Assembly (NCBI RefSeq): GCF_009789235.1
Contig: NZ_WSTB01000001.1
Coordinates: forward strand, 706,062-770,061
Direction: 5' to 3'
From: Flavobacterium hydrocarbonoxydans
GTDB taxonomy: Bacteria > Bacteroidota > Bacteroidia > Flavobacteriales > Flavobacteriaceae
Length of the DNA: 64,000 nt
Notes under the pieces: model-generated
The model's database searches: none
The model's input: only the letters and a program-made list of their open reading frames with translations
What the model was told of the DNA's origin: nothing
In this document: in pieces, positions 26,549-36,642 of the stretch
Numbering within the stretch: position 1 is the first letter of the stretch
Layout: each line of letters starts with the position of its first letter
Translations under genes and position numbers: made by a program

Positions 26549-28462
26549 ATGAAAAAAATAAATCAATTTTTCCTTTGTTTTTTATTTTCGGCTGGAGCTT
26601 TTGCTCAATCCGACATTAATAAAACAAGTATTTCTATTATTCCTCAACCTGTATCGGTTACAGAGAAGGCAGGAAGTTTTAAATTACCAGAAAACATTTC
26701 AGTTTATGCAAATGATGCAAATGCCTTAAAGCAGTCTGTGGATGTTTTTTCGGAAAAAATTACAACCGCAACCGGAAAAAAAATAACACTTTCTAAAAGC
26801 GATGGCAAATCGACTGTAAAATTTGTTTTAAACAGTTCGAATGAAGCCCAATTAGGTAATGAAGGCTATAAAATTTCAGTAAATAACAATCAAATAACTG
26901 TTTCTGCCAATACACCACAAGGTGTTTTTTATGGTGTCCAAACTTTATTTCAGTTATTTCCAGCCGAAATCGAAGGCAAAGAAATTGCTAAAAATATAAC
27001 TTGGGAAATTCCAAATATAGAAATTACCGATTACCCAAAATTAGCATGGAGAGGTTTGATGTTCGATGTTTCCCGTCATTTTTTTACTAAAGATGAAGTC
27101 AAGAAATACATTGACAATATGGTACGCTACAAATACAATATTCTGCATTGGCACTTAACCGATGATGAAGGTTGGCGAATCGAAATTAAAGGTTTACCAA
27201 AACTGACAGAAATTGGTGCCTGGAACGTAAAAAGAACCGGGAATTTCGGAAATTTTATTCCGACAACACCAGACGAACCACGTAATTACGGAGGATATTA
27301 TACTCAGGAAGACATTAAAGAAATTGTACAATATGCCAAAGAGCGTTTCGTAAATATTATGCCCGAAATTGATGTTCCAGGCCATAGTTTAGCGGCAATT
27401 GCATCGTATCCTGAACTTTCGTGCACTGCTGATGCCGTAAATTATAAAGTTCGTTCCGGCGAACAAATAATGGACTGGAGTCACGGAGCTCCGCCACTTG
27501 CCTTAGTCGATAACAGCCTTTGTCCGGCTAGCGAAAAAGTATATGCTTTTCTGGATACTGTCATCACACAAGTTGCCGCTCTTTTCCCTTTTGAATACAT
27601 CCACATGGGTGGTGATGAAGCGGCACATAATTTTTGGGAAAAAGACGAAAAAATTAAACAGTTAATGAAACAGGAAGGTTTAAAAACCATTCCGCAGGTG
27701 CAAGCTTATTTTGAAAAGCGTGTGGAGCAAATCGTAGTTTCAAAAGGCAAAAAATTCATGGGTTGGGACGAAATTTTAGAAGGCGGTGTTACTCCATCAG
27801 CTTCTGTTATGAGCTGGAGAGGCATGAAACACGGCATCAAAGCTTCTAACGAAAAGCACAATGTGGTTATGTCACCAACAGATTTTGCCTATTTTGATTA
27901 TATGCAGGGAGATGAAGCTACAGAGCCTAAAATTTATGCTTCGTTACGATTGAATAAAGTATATCAATTTGAACCCGTTCCAGCCGAAGCTAATGCAAAT
28001 TATATTTTAGGCGGACAGGCCAATTTATGGACAGAACAGGTCTATAATTTCCGTCAGGTAGAATATATGACCTGGCCAAGAGGTTTTGCTATGTCTGAAT
28101 CGCTTTGGAGCCCTTCGGCAAAGAAAAACTGGAATAATTTTATCAGTCGTACCGAAGATCACTTCAAACGTCTTGAACTGGCTGAAATCAAATATTCACC
28201 AGCAATGTACGACCCTATTATTACCGTAAAATCAAATGCAAATAAAGAATTAATCGTAACTCTTACACCTGAAATTGAAGGATTGGACCTATATTATAGT
28301 TTTGACAATTCTGGTCCGGATAACTTTTATCCTAAATATACTGCTGAGCTAACTGTTCCGAAAGATGCGAATATGCTGCGCGTGATTACCTATAAAGGCA
28401 AAAAAGTAATGGGCCGAATGATCAGTATTCCGGTTATAGATCTTGCTAAACGAGTAAAATAA
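26549..28462 (+). CDS. GH20 beta-N-acetylhexosaminidase
   Basis: A 637-residue secreted enzyme from ATG 26549, which gives the signal peptide MKKINQFFLCFLFSAGAFAQ; the longer reading from 26453 overlaps the DUF2130 gene and was rejected. Residues about 30-150 are a GH20b-type domain. The catalytic barrel starts at KLAWRGLMFDVSRHFF and carries HWHLTDDEGWRIEI, NIMPEIDVPGHSLA and HMGGDEAAHNFW with the catalytic pair Asp356-Glu357. It releases terminal beta-GlcNAc or GalNAc. It is 14 kb from the N-glycan block but supplies the missing step for GlcNAc antennae. A CHB_HEX-like tail closes the protein. Confidence 0.94.
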   Translation: MKKINQFFLCFLFSAGAFAQSDINKTSISIIPQPVSVTEKAGSFKLPENISVYANDANALKQSVDVFSEKITTATGKKITLSKSDGKSTVKFVLNSSNEAQLGNEGYKISVNNNQITVSANTPQGVFYGVQTLFQLFPAEIEGKEIAKNITWEIPNIEITDYPKLAWRGLMFDVSRHFFTKDEVKKYIDNMVRYKYNILHWHLTDDEGWRIEIKGLPKLTEIGAWNVKRTGNFGNFIPTTPDEPRNYGGYYTQEDIKEIVQYAKERFVNIMPEIDVPGHSLAAIASYPELSCTADAVNYKVRSGEQIMDWSHGAPPLALVDNSLCPASEKVYAFLDTVITQVAALFPFEYIHMGGDEAAHNFWEKDEKIKQLMKQEGLKTIPQVQAYFEKRVEQIVVSKGKKFMGWDEILEGGVTPSASVMSWRGMKHGIKASNEKHNVVMSPTDFAYFDYMQGDEATEPKIYASLRLNKVYQFEPVPAEANANYILGGQANLWTEQVYNFRQVEYMTWPRGFAMSESLWSPSAKKNWNNFISRTEDHFKRLELAEIKYSPAMYDPIITVKSNANKELIVTLTPEIEGLDLYYSFDNSGPDNFYPKYTAELTVPKDANMLRVITYKGKKVMGRMISIPVIDLAKRVK

Positions 28463-28477
28463 AGCTTCAATAAATAC

Positions 28478-28514
28478 AAAAGCCTCTCATTAAAAAACGA
28501 GAGGCTTTTTTATA
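28478..28514. terminator. Bidirectional terminator between GH20 and META lipoprotein
   Basis: AAAAGCCTCTC pairs with GAGAGGCTTTT around a 10-base A-rich loop, with T's following. It lies between convergent genes. Confidence 0.85.
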
Positions 28515-28529
28515 CAATTGTTGTTTGTT

Positions 28530-28967
28530 TTATAAACCATTAAAACTTAATGTATGCCCTGAATTGCCCGAAAGCATCAATTTATTATCAACAATTGTAT
28601 ATTGGGTTACATTTTTAAGTGCCGCTAAAAATTCACTTTCTTTGTTGGTTTGTGAACAGTACTTTGTCATTGGAATAACCATCGGAAAATGAAGTTGGTT
28701 TTTTTCCGAAATAAAATTACCTTCAACAATATTACATCCCCCGTAGCCTTTGAATGTTTTAGAAGTCACGTTGAATTCAATTCGGGGTAATTCTTTTTGA
28801 AAATCAGAAAGCATTACTTTTTTACCATTTAATTCTTCCAAAACCCAAACTCTGCTTAATTCTGTACTTGATTTTTCAGTTTTCCCAGTAACCGAATTTG
28901 TTTCATTTGTTGCCTTACAACTGTACAATAAAGATATTGTCACAACTAGCATTAAAATCTTTTTCAT
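28530..28967 (-). CDS. META-domain lipoprotein (HslJ-like)
   Basis: A 145-residue protein with lipoprotein signal MKKILMLVVTISLLYSCKAT (lipobox LLYSC). The META domain shows RVWVLEELNGKKVMLSDFQK, YGGCNIVEGNF and TKYCSQTNKESEFLAAL. HslJ-type META proteins have been linked to drug or heat resistance, but the biochemical role is unclear. It is the shorter of two adjacent paralogues; the other is at 29055. Confidence 0.85.
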   Translation of the reverse strand: MKKILMLVVTISLLYSCKATNETNSVTGKTEKSSTELSRVWVLEELNGKKVMLSDFQKELPRIEFNVTSKTFKGYGGCNIVEGNFISEKNQLHFPMVIPMTKYCSQTNKESEFLAALKNVTQYTIVDNKLMLSGNSGHTLSFNGL

Positions 28968-29054
28968 TTAAAATATTCTTTATTTATAAGTATTATGCTG
29001 CAAAAATAATATTTTAAAAATAAAAACATAAGAAAAATACATTTATTTTTAAAC

Positions 29055-29816
29055 TCAGTCCACTTTTCTAAAAATCAAAAGTACGCCAGAAGGATTTGAA
29101 AGTGTCAATCTGTTATTTCCAATTTCATAAGAAGTACTGCTTTGAAGTGCTTTAAGATATTCATCTTCTTTATTTCCGGGAGCACAAGCCATTAAAGTTG
29201 AAATTACATTCGTAAATCGAAGCAGCTCTTTTTCACTAAAAATGCTTCCGCTAACGGAATTACAGCCTCCAAATCCCATAAATGTGTTCTCCGAAGCATT
29301 AATTTCTATTCTTGGCAATTCATTCTGAAAATCAGAAATACTGACTTTTTTTCCTTTTAATTCTTCCAAAACCCAAATATCATGCAAACGGTAATCGGTA
29401 ATATAACTTCCGCAGCCCTGAATGATTTTAGTCTCTAAATCGGAGCTGTTTTTAATTTCCATCTTTACGGTATAAGGAGCCACAACTCCTGACATAGAAT
29501 CCTGACAATCATTTTGCATAATCGTAACAGAAACTTTATTTGCAGCATTACTTAAGTGATATGTTTTTACATTAGCATCCATTGCTTTTTCAGGATCCGT
29601 AGTTTTAAACTCCAACAATTCCTTATTTTCTATCATCGATGTAAATACGGTTTTATCTGCACCAATACGCAAAGACCAGAAAGGCTCATTTCCTGTTGCT
29701 TTAAAATAATACGGGAAATCTGCTTCAGTTTTTGGCGTTTCTAATGCAGCAGGAACAGCAGTTTTACAATTGGTCATCAAAACTAAAGCGCTAAAAAGGA
29801 AAAAAATATTTTTCAT
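29055..29816 (-). CDS. Lipoprotein with COG3650-like and META domains
   Basis: A 253-residue lipoprotein; the signal MKNIFFLFSALVLMTNCKTA ends in the lipobox LMTNC. Residues about 35-140 resemble the small envelope domain often found before META domains (FKATGNEPFWSLRIGADKTV, QNDCQDSMSG). Residues about 145-253 are a META domain (IWVLEELKGKKVSISDFQNE, GFGGCNSVSGS, MACAPGNKEDEYLKAL). The META part is very like the neighbouring 145-residue protein, so the pair arose by tandem duplication with gain or loss of the first domain. Function is unknown. Confidence 0.82.
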   Translation of the reverse strand: MKNIFFLFSALVLMTNCKTAVPAALETPKTEADFPYYFKATGNEPFWSLRIGADKTVFTSMIENKELLEFKTTDPEKAMDANVKTYHLSNAANKVSVTIMQNDCQDSMSGVVAPYTVKMEIKNSSDLETKIIQGCGSYITDYRLHDIWVLEELKGKKVSISDFQNELPRIEINASENTFMGFGGCNSVSGSIFSEKELLRFTNVISTLMACAPGNKEDEYLKALQSSTSYEIGNNRLTLSNPSGVLLIFRKVD

Positions 29817-30230
29817 AGGAAATTTGTTTACATCAAATTTAATGATTTAATCCAGCTAATCGAAATACTGAATTGCAGTATTTATAATTGTTAAGAAAAA
29901 TTTAAATTATAAACCTTTTTTTAATATTGTAGTATTTTTAGCTATTTTTGAATTTTATCTAAATTTAACTATTACAATCACGGCTAACATCCATAAACGT
30001 TAAAAGTAACACACTAACCACCAAAACCTCATAAAATCATTATGAATTTCACAAAACCAAATTATTGTACTTCAGCAAACCTTCATCAAAAGATAGTATT
30101 TCAATTTCTTTTTTAGCACCCACTATCCCATTTACTCAAAAACAAATCAGACAAAGTGTGTTTTATTTCTATTTCTAAAAAAATAGGATAGCATTATTAT
30201 GCCTTTTTACCAAAAAACCAAAACCAATTA
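29817..30230. other. Divergent intergenic region without a gene
   Basis: No open frame here looks real. The sequence is AT-rich and contains TATTTTTG at 29943-29950, a possible -7 box for the outer-membrane barrel gene, but without a well-spaced TTTG. No repeat or stable hairpin was seen. Confidence 0.5.
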
Positions 30231-33029
30231 ATGAGACAATCCGTTCTATTACTATGTTGCTTTCTTTTTTTATCTAATGTTTTACAGGCCCAAAAAAAAG
30301 GCACTGTCAAAGGATTCGTAGGAGATACTATAAACAATTCTTCCTTAGCCGGAGCATCGATTTCTGTGTTAAGAGCACAAGATTCTATTTTAGTACAATT
30401 TACCCGGGCCAAAGAAAATGGGGCATTTGAGTTGAATAACATTAAATCAGGAAAATTTATTTTACTGGTTTCGTATCCCAAGTATGCTGATTTTGTAGAT
30501 CTGTTTGCTGTTGATTCTACACAATTAATGATCGATTATGGCAAAATTAATTTGGAGGATAAAGGCCGATTATTATCTGAAGTAATCATAAAAGGCAATA
30601 GAGCTGCTATGAAAATCAAAGGAGATACGCTCGAATTTGATCCAAAAGCTTTTAAAATAGCTCCTAATGCAAAAGTAGAAGATCTGATAAAACAATTCCC
30701 TGGAATACAAATTGATAAGGACGGTAAAATTACCGCTCAGGGCGAAACCGTAACCAAAGTTTTGGTTGATGGAGAAGAATTTTTTGGAGATGACCCTACT
30801 TTGGTTACAAAAAATCTACGTGCCGATATGGTTGATAAAGTACAATTGTATGACAAAAAAAGTGATCAGGCTGCTTTTACCGGAATAGATGACGGTCAGA
30901 AAACCAAAACGCTAAACGTTAAGCTTAAAGAAGATAAAAAAAATGGCTATTTTGGAAAAGCAGAACTCGGAGTTGGAACGGATGGCTTTTACAAAGGCCA
31001 AGCCATGTTTAATAAATTTTGGGGGAAGAAAAAATTAGCTGCTTATGGTATTTTAGGCAATACCGGACAAGTAGGATTAGGATGGGGCGATAAAGATAAA
31101 TATGGAGCAAGCAATTTTCAGGTAACTGATGATGGTGGAATTAATTTTACTGGTGGTGCAAATGACGAATTAGAAAGTTGGGATGGTCAGTTTAATGGTG
31201 AAGGAATTCCTGTTGCTCAAACCGGTGGTGTACATTTTGATAATAAATGGAATAATGACAAGGAATCCATTAATGTAAATTATAAAATTGGTGACATCAA
31301 ACTTTCTGGAACCCGTAATGATCTTAATCAGCAAAATTTAAGCTCCAGTAGCATTTACAATACTTCGGACAAGAGTTTTGAAAAAAACATGTTTAAAAAC
31401 AAACTCGATGTAGCCTATGAAATTAAAATTGACACCACTCTCACCTTAAAATTAAATGTAGATGGCTTAATTAAAAACAGCAATACCAATGAAGGAGAAA
31501 TGCAAAAAGGTACGGATGAAAATGGCAATCAATTGAATAATCTGCAACAGACCTCTACCAACGAAGTCGATGATAAAACATTAAATATAAATACTTTATT
31601 AACCAAAAAACTTAAAAAAACAGGTCGTACAGTATCCTTAAATTTAAATCAGTCCAATACAAATAGTAAAAGTAATGGTTACCTAAATTCGAAAGCTGAA
31701 TTTTTTTCAGTATCCGTAATCACGCCCGACAGCACCAAGGTCGTCGATCAAAATAAAGTCAATACTATTAGCAATACTGCTTTTAAATCAAATTTAACCT
31801 ATACCGAACCCTTAACCAAAAGCCTGTCTTTACTATTAAACTACGGTTTCAATATAAGTAACGGAAAAGCAGATCGCAGGTCTTTTAATCAATCTGCAAA
31901 TGGTAATTATGACATTCTAGATCCTATCTTTAGTAATAATTATGAATTAGATCAGACCATCAACCAGGTTGGGGCGATTTTCAATTATAAAAAGAATAAA
32001 ACAGTTCTTTCTTTTGGTTCCAGGTTTAGTGGTGTAAACTTCAAACAGTACGATGTTTATACAGACACTTATTTCAAGCAAAAATTTGTGAACTACATGC
32101 CTCAGCTAAACTATCAGTATAATTTTAAACAAAGAGAATCATTGCGTTTTTCGTATAACGGAAACACTGATCAGCCTACATTAGAGCAAATACAGCCTAT
32201 TAGAAACAATCAAAATCAATTGAATACGATTTTGGGTAATCCTAATTTAGATCCTTCTTTTAGAAATAATTTTAGAGGTAGTTATTATTCCTACAAAGTG
32301 TTAACCAATCAATATTTTTCGATTAATGGATCGTATAATTTTACCCTAAATCCAATAATAAGTAATGTGGTTACGAATGATAGAGGACAAAGTGTTTCTC
32401 AGTTTGTCAACCTAAATGACAAAGCCGCAACAAGTTTTTATTTGAACAGTAATTTTGGCCGCACGATAAAAGCAATAGACATGACGGCAGGAATTGGTTT
32501 AAGCACCAATAAAAATGTAAACTACAATTACATCAATACCAAACTCAATCAAACTAAAAATTCGAGTTACTCCCTAAATGCAAACTTATCGAAATATAAA
32601 GATAAAAAATACAATTTCAACACCAGTTTTGGGCCTACTTACAATGTGGCAAATGCGAGTATCAACGAAAATAGTAATAGTAATGGCTGGGGTTTTAATG
32701 GTAATTTCTGGACAAGTGTGGAATTACCCGGTAAGTTTGAAATTAGCAGCGATGGTAACTATCAATATAACGGAAAAACTGACGTGATTCCCGAAACTTT
32801 TGAACGTTTTATCTGGAATGCCACTATCACCAAAAAATTCTTAAAAACCGATAATTTAAGAGTTTCTATTACTGGAAGAGACCTTTTGAACCAGAATGTA
32901 GGATTTAATCGTTCGGCAAACAATGGAAATATCAACCAAAGTACTTATACCACTATCCAAAGATATTTTATGTTCTCGGTAAGCTGGGATTTCAGCAAAA
33001 TGGGTGGAGGAGAAATTAAACCAAACTAA
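30231..33029 (+). CDS. Outer-membrane beta-barrel family protein (TonB-receptor-like)
   Basis: A 932-residue protein with signal peptide MRQSVLLLCCFLFLSNVLQA. A carboxypeptidase-regulatory-like domain (about 22-105) precedes a plug-like segment (IKGDTLEFDPKAFKIAPNAK, VEDLIKQFPGIQIDKDGKIT, KVLVDGEEFFGDDPTLVTKN). A large barrel rich in Asn and aromatic strands ends FMFSVSWDFSKMGGGE. It is the OMP_b-brl family, whose members typically sit beside GLPGLI proteins, as here. It may transport or assemble something across the outer membrane; the substrate is unknown. The stop overlaps the search region for the next start; GLPGLI follows 4 bp later. Confidence 0.88.
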   Translation: MRQSVLLLCCFLFLSNVLQAQKKGTVKGFVGDTINNSSLAGASISVLRAQDSILVQFTRAKENGAFELNNIKSGKFILLVSYPKYADFVDLFAVDSTQLMIDYGKINLEDKGRLLSEVIIKGNRAAMKIKGDTLEFDPKAFKIAPNAKVEDLIKQFPGIQIDKDGKITAQGETVTKVLVDGEEFFGDDPTLVTKNLRADMVDKVQLYDKKSDQAAFTGIDDGQKTKTLNVKLKEDKKNGYFGKAELGVGTDGFYKGQAMFNKFWGKKKLAAYGILGNTGQVGLGWGDKDKYGASNFQVTDDGGINFTGGANDELESWDGQFNGEGIPVAQTGGVHFDNKWNNDKESINVNYKIGDIKLSGTRNDLNQQNLSSSSIYNTSDKSFEKNMFKNKLDVAYEIKIDTTLTLKLNVDGLIKNSNTNEGEMQKGTDENGNQLNNLQQTSTNEVDDKTLNINTLLTKKLKKTGRTVSLNLNQSNTNSKSNGYLNSKAEFFSVSVITPDSTKVVDQNKVNTISNTAFKSNLTYTEPLTKSLSLLLNYGFNISNGKADRRSFNQSANGNYDILDPIFSNNYELDQTINQVGAIFNYKKNKTVLSFGSRFSGVNFKQYDVYTDTYFKQKFVNYMPQLNYQYNFKQRESLRFSYNGNTDQPTLEQIQPIRNNQNQLNTILGNPNLDPSFRNNFRGSYYSYKVLTNQYFSINGSYNFTLNPIISNVVTNDRGQSVSQFVNLNDKAATSFYLNSNFGRTIKAIDMTAGIGLSTNKNVNYNYINTKLNQTKNSSYSLNANLSKYKDKKYNFNTSFGPTYNVANASINENSNSNGWGFNGNFWTSVELPGKFEISSDGNYQYNGKTDVIPETFERFIWNATITKKFLKTDNLRVSITGRDLLNQNVGFNRSANNGNINQSTYTTIQRYFMFSVSWDFSKMGGGEIKPN

Positions 33030-33033
33030 AACT

Positions 33034-33816
33034 ATGAAAACAATATTATATCGCATCTTACTGTTAATGATTGCATTAACTGGCATTAATACTTTTGCTC
33101 AAAACAATCACTTTATTCAAAATGGCGTAATCGAATTTGAAAAAAAATCGAACATGTACGCTTTGATTACAAAAAAAATAAAGGGAGAAACAGATAGTTA
33201 CTACCAGGCCGCTTTTGAAGGTTATAAAAAAACCAATCCGCAATTTAAAACGGTAAAAAGTACACTTAGTTTTTCAAAAAATAAAAGTTTATACAAATGG
33301 GATGAAACCAATCAATCAACAACCAACAACTGGATTGCTGATGATGCTATGGCAAATTTAAAAAATATTATTGCCACAGATCTTGATACCCAAACCAGCA
33401 TTACTCAAAAAAACATTTACGATGATTTATATTTAGTAAAAGACAGTTTACGTAAAATTAACTGGAAAATTACTGATGAAACAAGAGAAATTGCGGGTTA
33501 TGAATGTCGCAGAGCAAATGCCATAATTCTTGATTCTGTTTATGTGGTGGCCTATTATACCATTCAAATTCCATTTTCAGGAGGTCCAGAATCATTTACA
33601 GGCTTACCCGGTACCATTTTAGGATTGGCTATGCCTCACGAAAACATGACGTGGTTTGCTACAAAAGTTACTGAAATTACCGTACCGGAAAAAGATTTAG
33701 CTCCGCCAACAAAAGGAAAACCTACTGACAATAAAGAACTAAACAAAACACTTTTGGAAGCTTTGAAAGATTGGGGAAAATGGGCGAGAAAAACGCTGCA
33801 AGCCTACTCCTTATAA
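33034..33816 (+). CDS. GLPGLI family protein
   Basis: A 260-residue secreted protein from ATG 33034, which leads into the signal MKTILYRILLLMIALTGINT with FAQ. Upstream codons overlap the barrel gene. The name-giving motif appears as FTGLPGTILGLAMPHENMTW, preceded by YECRRANAI and VAYYTIQIPFSGGPE. GLPGLI proteins are Bacteroidota-specific, periplasmic or surface, and of unknown function. Coupling to the barrel protein indicates joint work, perhaps as its periplasmic partner. Confidence 0.9.
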   Translation: MKTILYRILLLMIALTGINTFAQNNHFIQNGVIEFEKKSNMYALITKKIKGETDSYYQAAFEGYKKTNPQFKTVKSTLSFSKNKSLYKWDETNQSTTNNWIADDAMANLKNIIATDLDTQTSITQKNIYDDLYLVKDSLRKINWKITDETREIAGYECRRANAIILDSVYVVAYYTIQIPFSGGPESFTGLPGTILGLAMPHENMTWFATKVTEITVPEKDLAPPTKGKPTDNKELNKTLLEALKDWGKWARKTLQAYSL

Positions 33817-33848
33817 GGAACTATTAAAACTTTTTATTAAAAAAAAAT

Positions 33849-33878
33849 GGCTCAGAAGTTTTTCTGGGCCTTTTTTTT
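33849..33878 (+). terminator. Terminator after GLPGLI gene
   Basis: GGCTCAGA pairs with TCTGGGCC (one G-T pair) and is followed by eight T's. Confidence 0.85.
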
Positions 33879-34064
33879 AATCCTACCCATAACCAATAGT
33901 ATCTAAACTTAAAATATCTTTTGCTTCTTCTTATCACAAAAGGTTTTAATCTCTGCCGCAAGCAAAATTGTCTTCTTAAAACTTCAGAATAATACCTAAA
34001 AATCCCAATAGTTACAGTACTTAGAAAAATTTCATTAAAAAAATATAAAAAATAAGTACCTTAT

Positions 34065-34086
34065 TAAGTATAAATACTTATATTTG
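34065..34086 (+). promoter_or_regulatory. nirB operator and -7 box
   Basis: TAAGTATAAATACTTA (34065-34080) is a 7+2+7 palindrome. Its last TA is also the first two bases of the -7 box TATATTTG (34079-34086). No TTTG sits at the -33 distance. The ATG follows 26 bp later. The same 16-mer occurs before moeA, and close relatives precede narK, the porin and the nitrate reductase. Inferred binding site of the Crp/Fnr protein at 49220. Confidence 0.65.
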
Positions 34087-34112
34087 CGTAGTAATACTTA
34101 ATTAAAGAAATC

Positions 34113-36626
34113 ATGATTAGAGTAATAGTAGTTGGAAACGGCATGGTTGGTTATAAATTTTGCGAAAAATTCATTGCAAAATCAGGACAGGAAAAGTATC
34201 AGATTACCGTATTTGGAGAAGAACCCAGACGTGCTTACGACCGTGTTCACCTGAGTGAATACTTTGGAGGAAAAACCGCGGATGACCTATCTTTATCCAC
34301 TAGCGAATGGTATGCAGAAAACAATATTACTCTAAATACTTCTGAGTTAATTATTGATATTAACAGAGAAGACAAAACGATACGCACACATTTAGAAAAA
34401 ACACATACGTACGATTACTTAGTTCTGGCAACAGGTTCTTCGGCATTTGTTCCACCAATTGATGGGGTTGAGAAAGAAGGTGTTTTTGTTTACAGAACCA
34501 TAGAAGATCTGGATGCTATTATGGCCTACGCCAAAAAAATAAAACAAAAAGGAGCTACCGAAGCTGCTGTTTTAGGTGGAGGATTATTAGGCCTTGAAGC
34601 GGCAAAAGCGGTTCGCGATTTAGGTTTGAATCCGCATGTGGTTGAATTTGCACCAAGACTGATGCCAAGACAGCTGGACAAAGGCGCGAGCGATATGCTG
34701 CAGTCTAAAATTGAAGAATTAAATATCGGAATACACCTTAATAAAGCGACACAATATATAGACGGAAAAGAGTCCATAACAGGAATGATGTTTGCCAATG
34801 ATGAATTGTTAAAAGTTGATATGTTGGTTATATCTGCCGGAATCAAACCTCGTGACGAATTGGCTAGAGTTTCAGGACTTGAAGTAGGTTTACGAGGCGG
34901 AGTTGTGGTAAACAATCAGATGCAAACATCGGATCCTTCTATCTTCGCGATTGGCGAAGTGGCGCTTTACAACCAAAATATTTACGGATTGGTCGCTCCG
35001 GGATACGAAATGGCAGATGTTGCTGCCGAGCAAATCCTGAATGGTACCAAAACCATGAGAGAAACCATCGATATGTCAACACAATTGAAGTTAATTGGTG
35101 TTGAAGTTGCGAGTTTTGGTGATCCTTTTATCGAAAACAATGATGTAACCGCTATTGTTTACGAAAATAAATTATCCGGAATTTACAAAAGAATCAACGT
35201 TACCAAAGATTCTAAAACCTTATTAGGCGGAATTTTGGTAGGAGATTCGAGCGACTACAACTCTCTTTTTCAGATTTATAGCAATGCGATGGCCTTGCCT
35301 AAAAATCCAGAAGATTTAATTCTCGGTTCCAGAGACGGTTCTGGTGGTTCTACTTTAGGAAGCGCCATGGATTTGCCTGATACTGCTGTTATTTGTTCTT
35401 GCGAAAATGTAACCAAAGGAGCAATTTGCTGTTCTATATTAGACGAAAGCTGCTCGACTTTATCAGATGTTGTCAAACTTACCAAAGCGACTTCAGGTTG
35501 TGGTGGCTGCAAACCAATGGTTTCTGACTTGGTAAAAGCGACTCAAAAATCATTAGGAAAAGAAGTAAAAGATGTTATTTGCGAACACTTTAACTACAAT
35601 CGTCAGGAATTGTTCGATTTGGTAAAAATCAATAAATACGAGAATTATTATGATGTTTTAGATCATCATGGTACAGGCGATGGCTGTGAGGTTTGTAAGC
35701 CAGTTGTAGCTTCTATCTTCTCAAGTATTTACAACGATACAGCCAACAAACACGTTACGACACAAGATACCAACGACCGATTTTTAGCTAATATTCAACG
35801 TAACGGAACCTATTCTGTAGTACCAAGAGTTGCCGGTGGAGAAATCACAGCTGAAAAACTAATTGTCATTGGTGAAGTGGCCAAACAATTTGATTTATAC
35901 ACTAAAATTACCGGAGCTCAGCGTGTCGATTTATTTGGTGCACATTTGAATGATTTACCAAAAATCTGGAAAATATTAATTGATAATGGTTTCGAAAGTG
36001 GTCACGCTTACGGAAAATCATTAAGAGCTGTAAAAAGCTGCGTAGGAAACGCCTGGTGTCGCTACGGAATGGACGATAGTGCTGGTTTTGCCATCGAACT
36101 AGAAAACAGATACAAAGGAATCCGTTCTCCGCATAAACTAAAAGGTGGTGTTTCTGCCTGCATTCGTGAATGTGCCGAAGCCCGCGGAAAAGATTTTGGA
36201 CTGATTGCCGTAGAAGGTGGATGGAATTTATACATCGCAGGAAATGGCGGTGCCAACCCAAAACACGCTGTTTTATTGGCGGAACAAATCGATAAAGAAA
36301 CGGTTATCAAATACATGGATCGCTTCCTGATGTACTACATTCGTACTGCGGGACCGCTAATCAGAACATCAACCTGGTTAGAAAAACTGGACGGTGGCTT
36401 GGATTATCTGAAAGAAGTAATCATCGAAGATAGTTTAGGAATTTGCGATACATTAGAAGCTGAAATGCAGACACTGGTAAATACTTTTGAATGCGAATGG
36501 AAACAGGTACTTGAAAAACCAAGATTATTGAAACGTTTCAATCACTTTGTTAACTCGGATGAAAAAGATGACAATGTCGTTTTTGTTCCGTTAAGAGATC
36601 AAAAAATGCCAAAAGCCTGGACTTAA
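34113..36626 (+). CDS. nirB: Assimilatory nitrite reductase [NAD(P)H] large subunit
   Basis: An 837-residue cytoplasmic enzyme. The N-terminal FAD/NAD domains (about 1-400) show IRVIVVGNGMVGYKFCEKF and AAVLGGGLLGLEAAKAVRDL. BFD-like [2Fe-2S] cysteines follow: CSC at 428-430 and GCGGC at 463-466, then a second weaker copy (GDGCEVC). The C-terminal half is the sirohaem domain with [4Fe-4S] ligands CVGNAWC (643, 649) and CIREC (683, 687). It reduces nitrite to ammonium with NAD(P)H electrons. Length is standard for the family. NirD follows after 282 bp containing a repeat. The promoter carries the shared island operator. Confidence 0.97.
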   Translation: MIRVIVVGNGMVGYKFCEKFIAKSGQEKYQITVFGEEPRRAYDRVHLSEYFGGKTADDLSLSTSEWYAENNITLNTSELIIDINREDKTIRTHLEKTHTYDYLVLATGSSAFVPPIDGVEKEGVFVYRTIEDLDAIMAYAKKIKQKGATEAAVLGGGLLGLEAAKAVRDLGLNPHVVEFAPRLMPRQLDKGASDMLQSKIEELNIGIHLNKATQYIDGKESITGMMFANDELLKVDMLVISAGIKPRDELARVSGLEVGLRGGVVVNNQMQTSDPSIFAIGEVALYNQNIYGLVAPGYEMADVAAEQILNGTKTMRETIDMSTQLKLIGVEVASFGDPFIENNDVTAIVYENKLSGIYKRINVTKDSKTLLGGILVGDSSDYNSLFQIYSNAMALPKNPEDLILGSRDGSGGSTLGSAMDLPDTAVICSCENVTKGAICCSILDESCSTLSDVVKLTKATSGCGGCKPMVSDLVKATQKSLGKEVKDVICEHFNYNRQELFDLVKINKYENYYDVLDHHGTGDGCEVCKPVVASIFSSIYNDTANKHVTTQDTNDRFLANIQRNGTYSVVPRVAGGEITAEKLIVIGEVAKQFDLYTKITGAQRVDLFGAHLNDLPKIWKILIDNGFESGHAYGKSLRAVKSCVGNAWCRYGMDDSAGFAIELENRYKGIRSPHKLKGGVSACIRECAEARGKDFGLIAVEGGWNLYIAGNGGANPKHAVLLAEQIDKETVIKYMDRFLMYYIRTAGPLIRTSTWLEKLDGGLDYLKEVIIEDSLGICDTLEAEMQTLVNTFECEWKQVLEKPRLLKRFNHFVNSDEKDDNVVFVPLRDQKMPKAWT

Positions 36627-36642
36627 CTTTATACATAATTTT

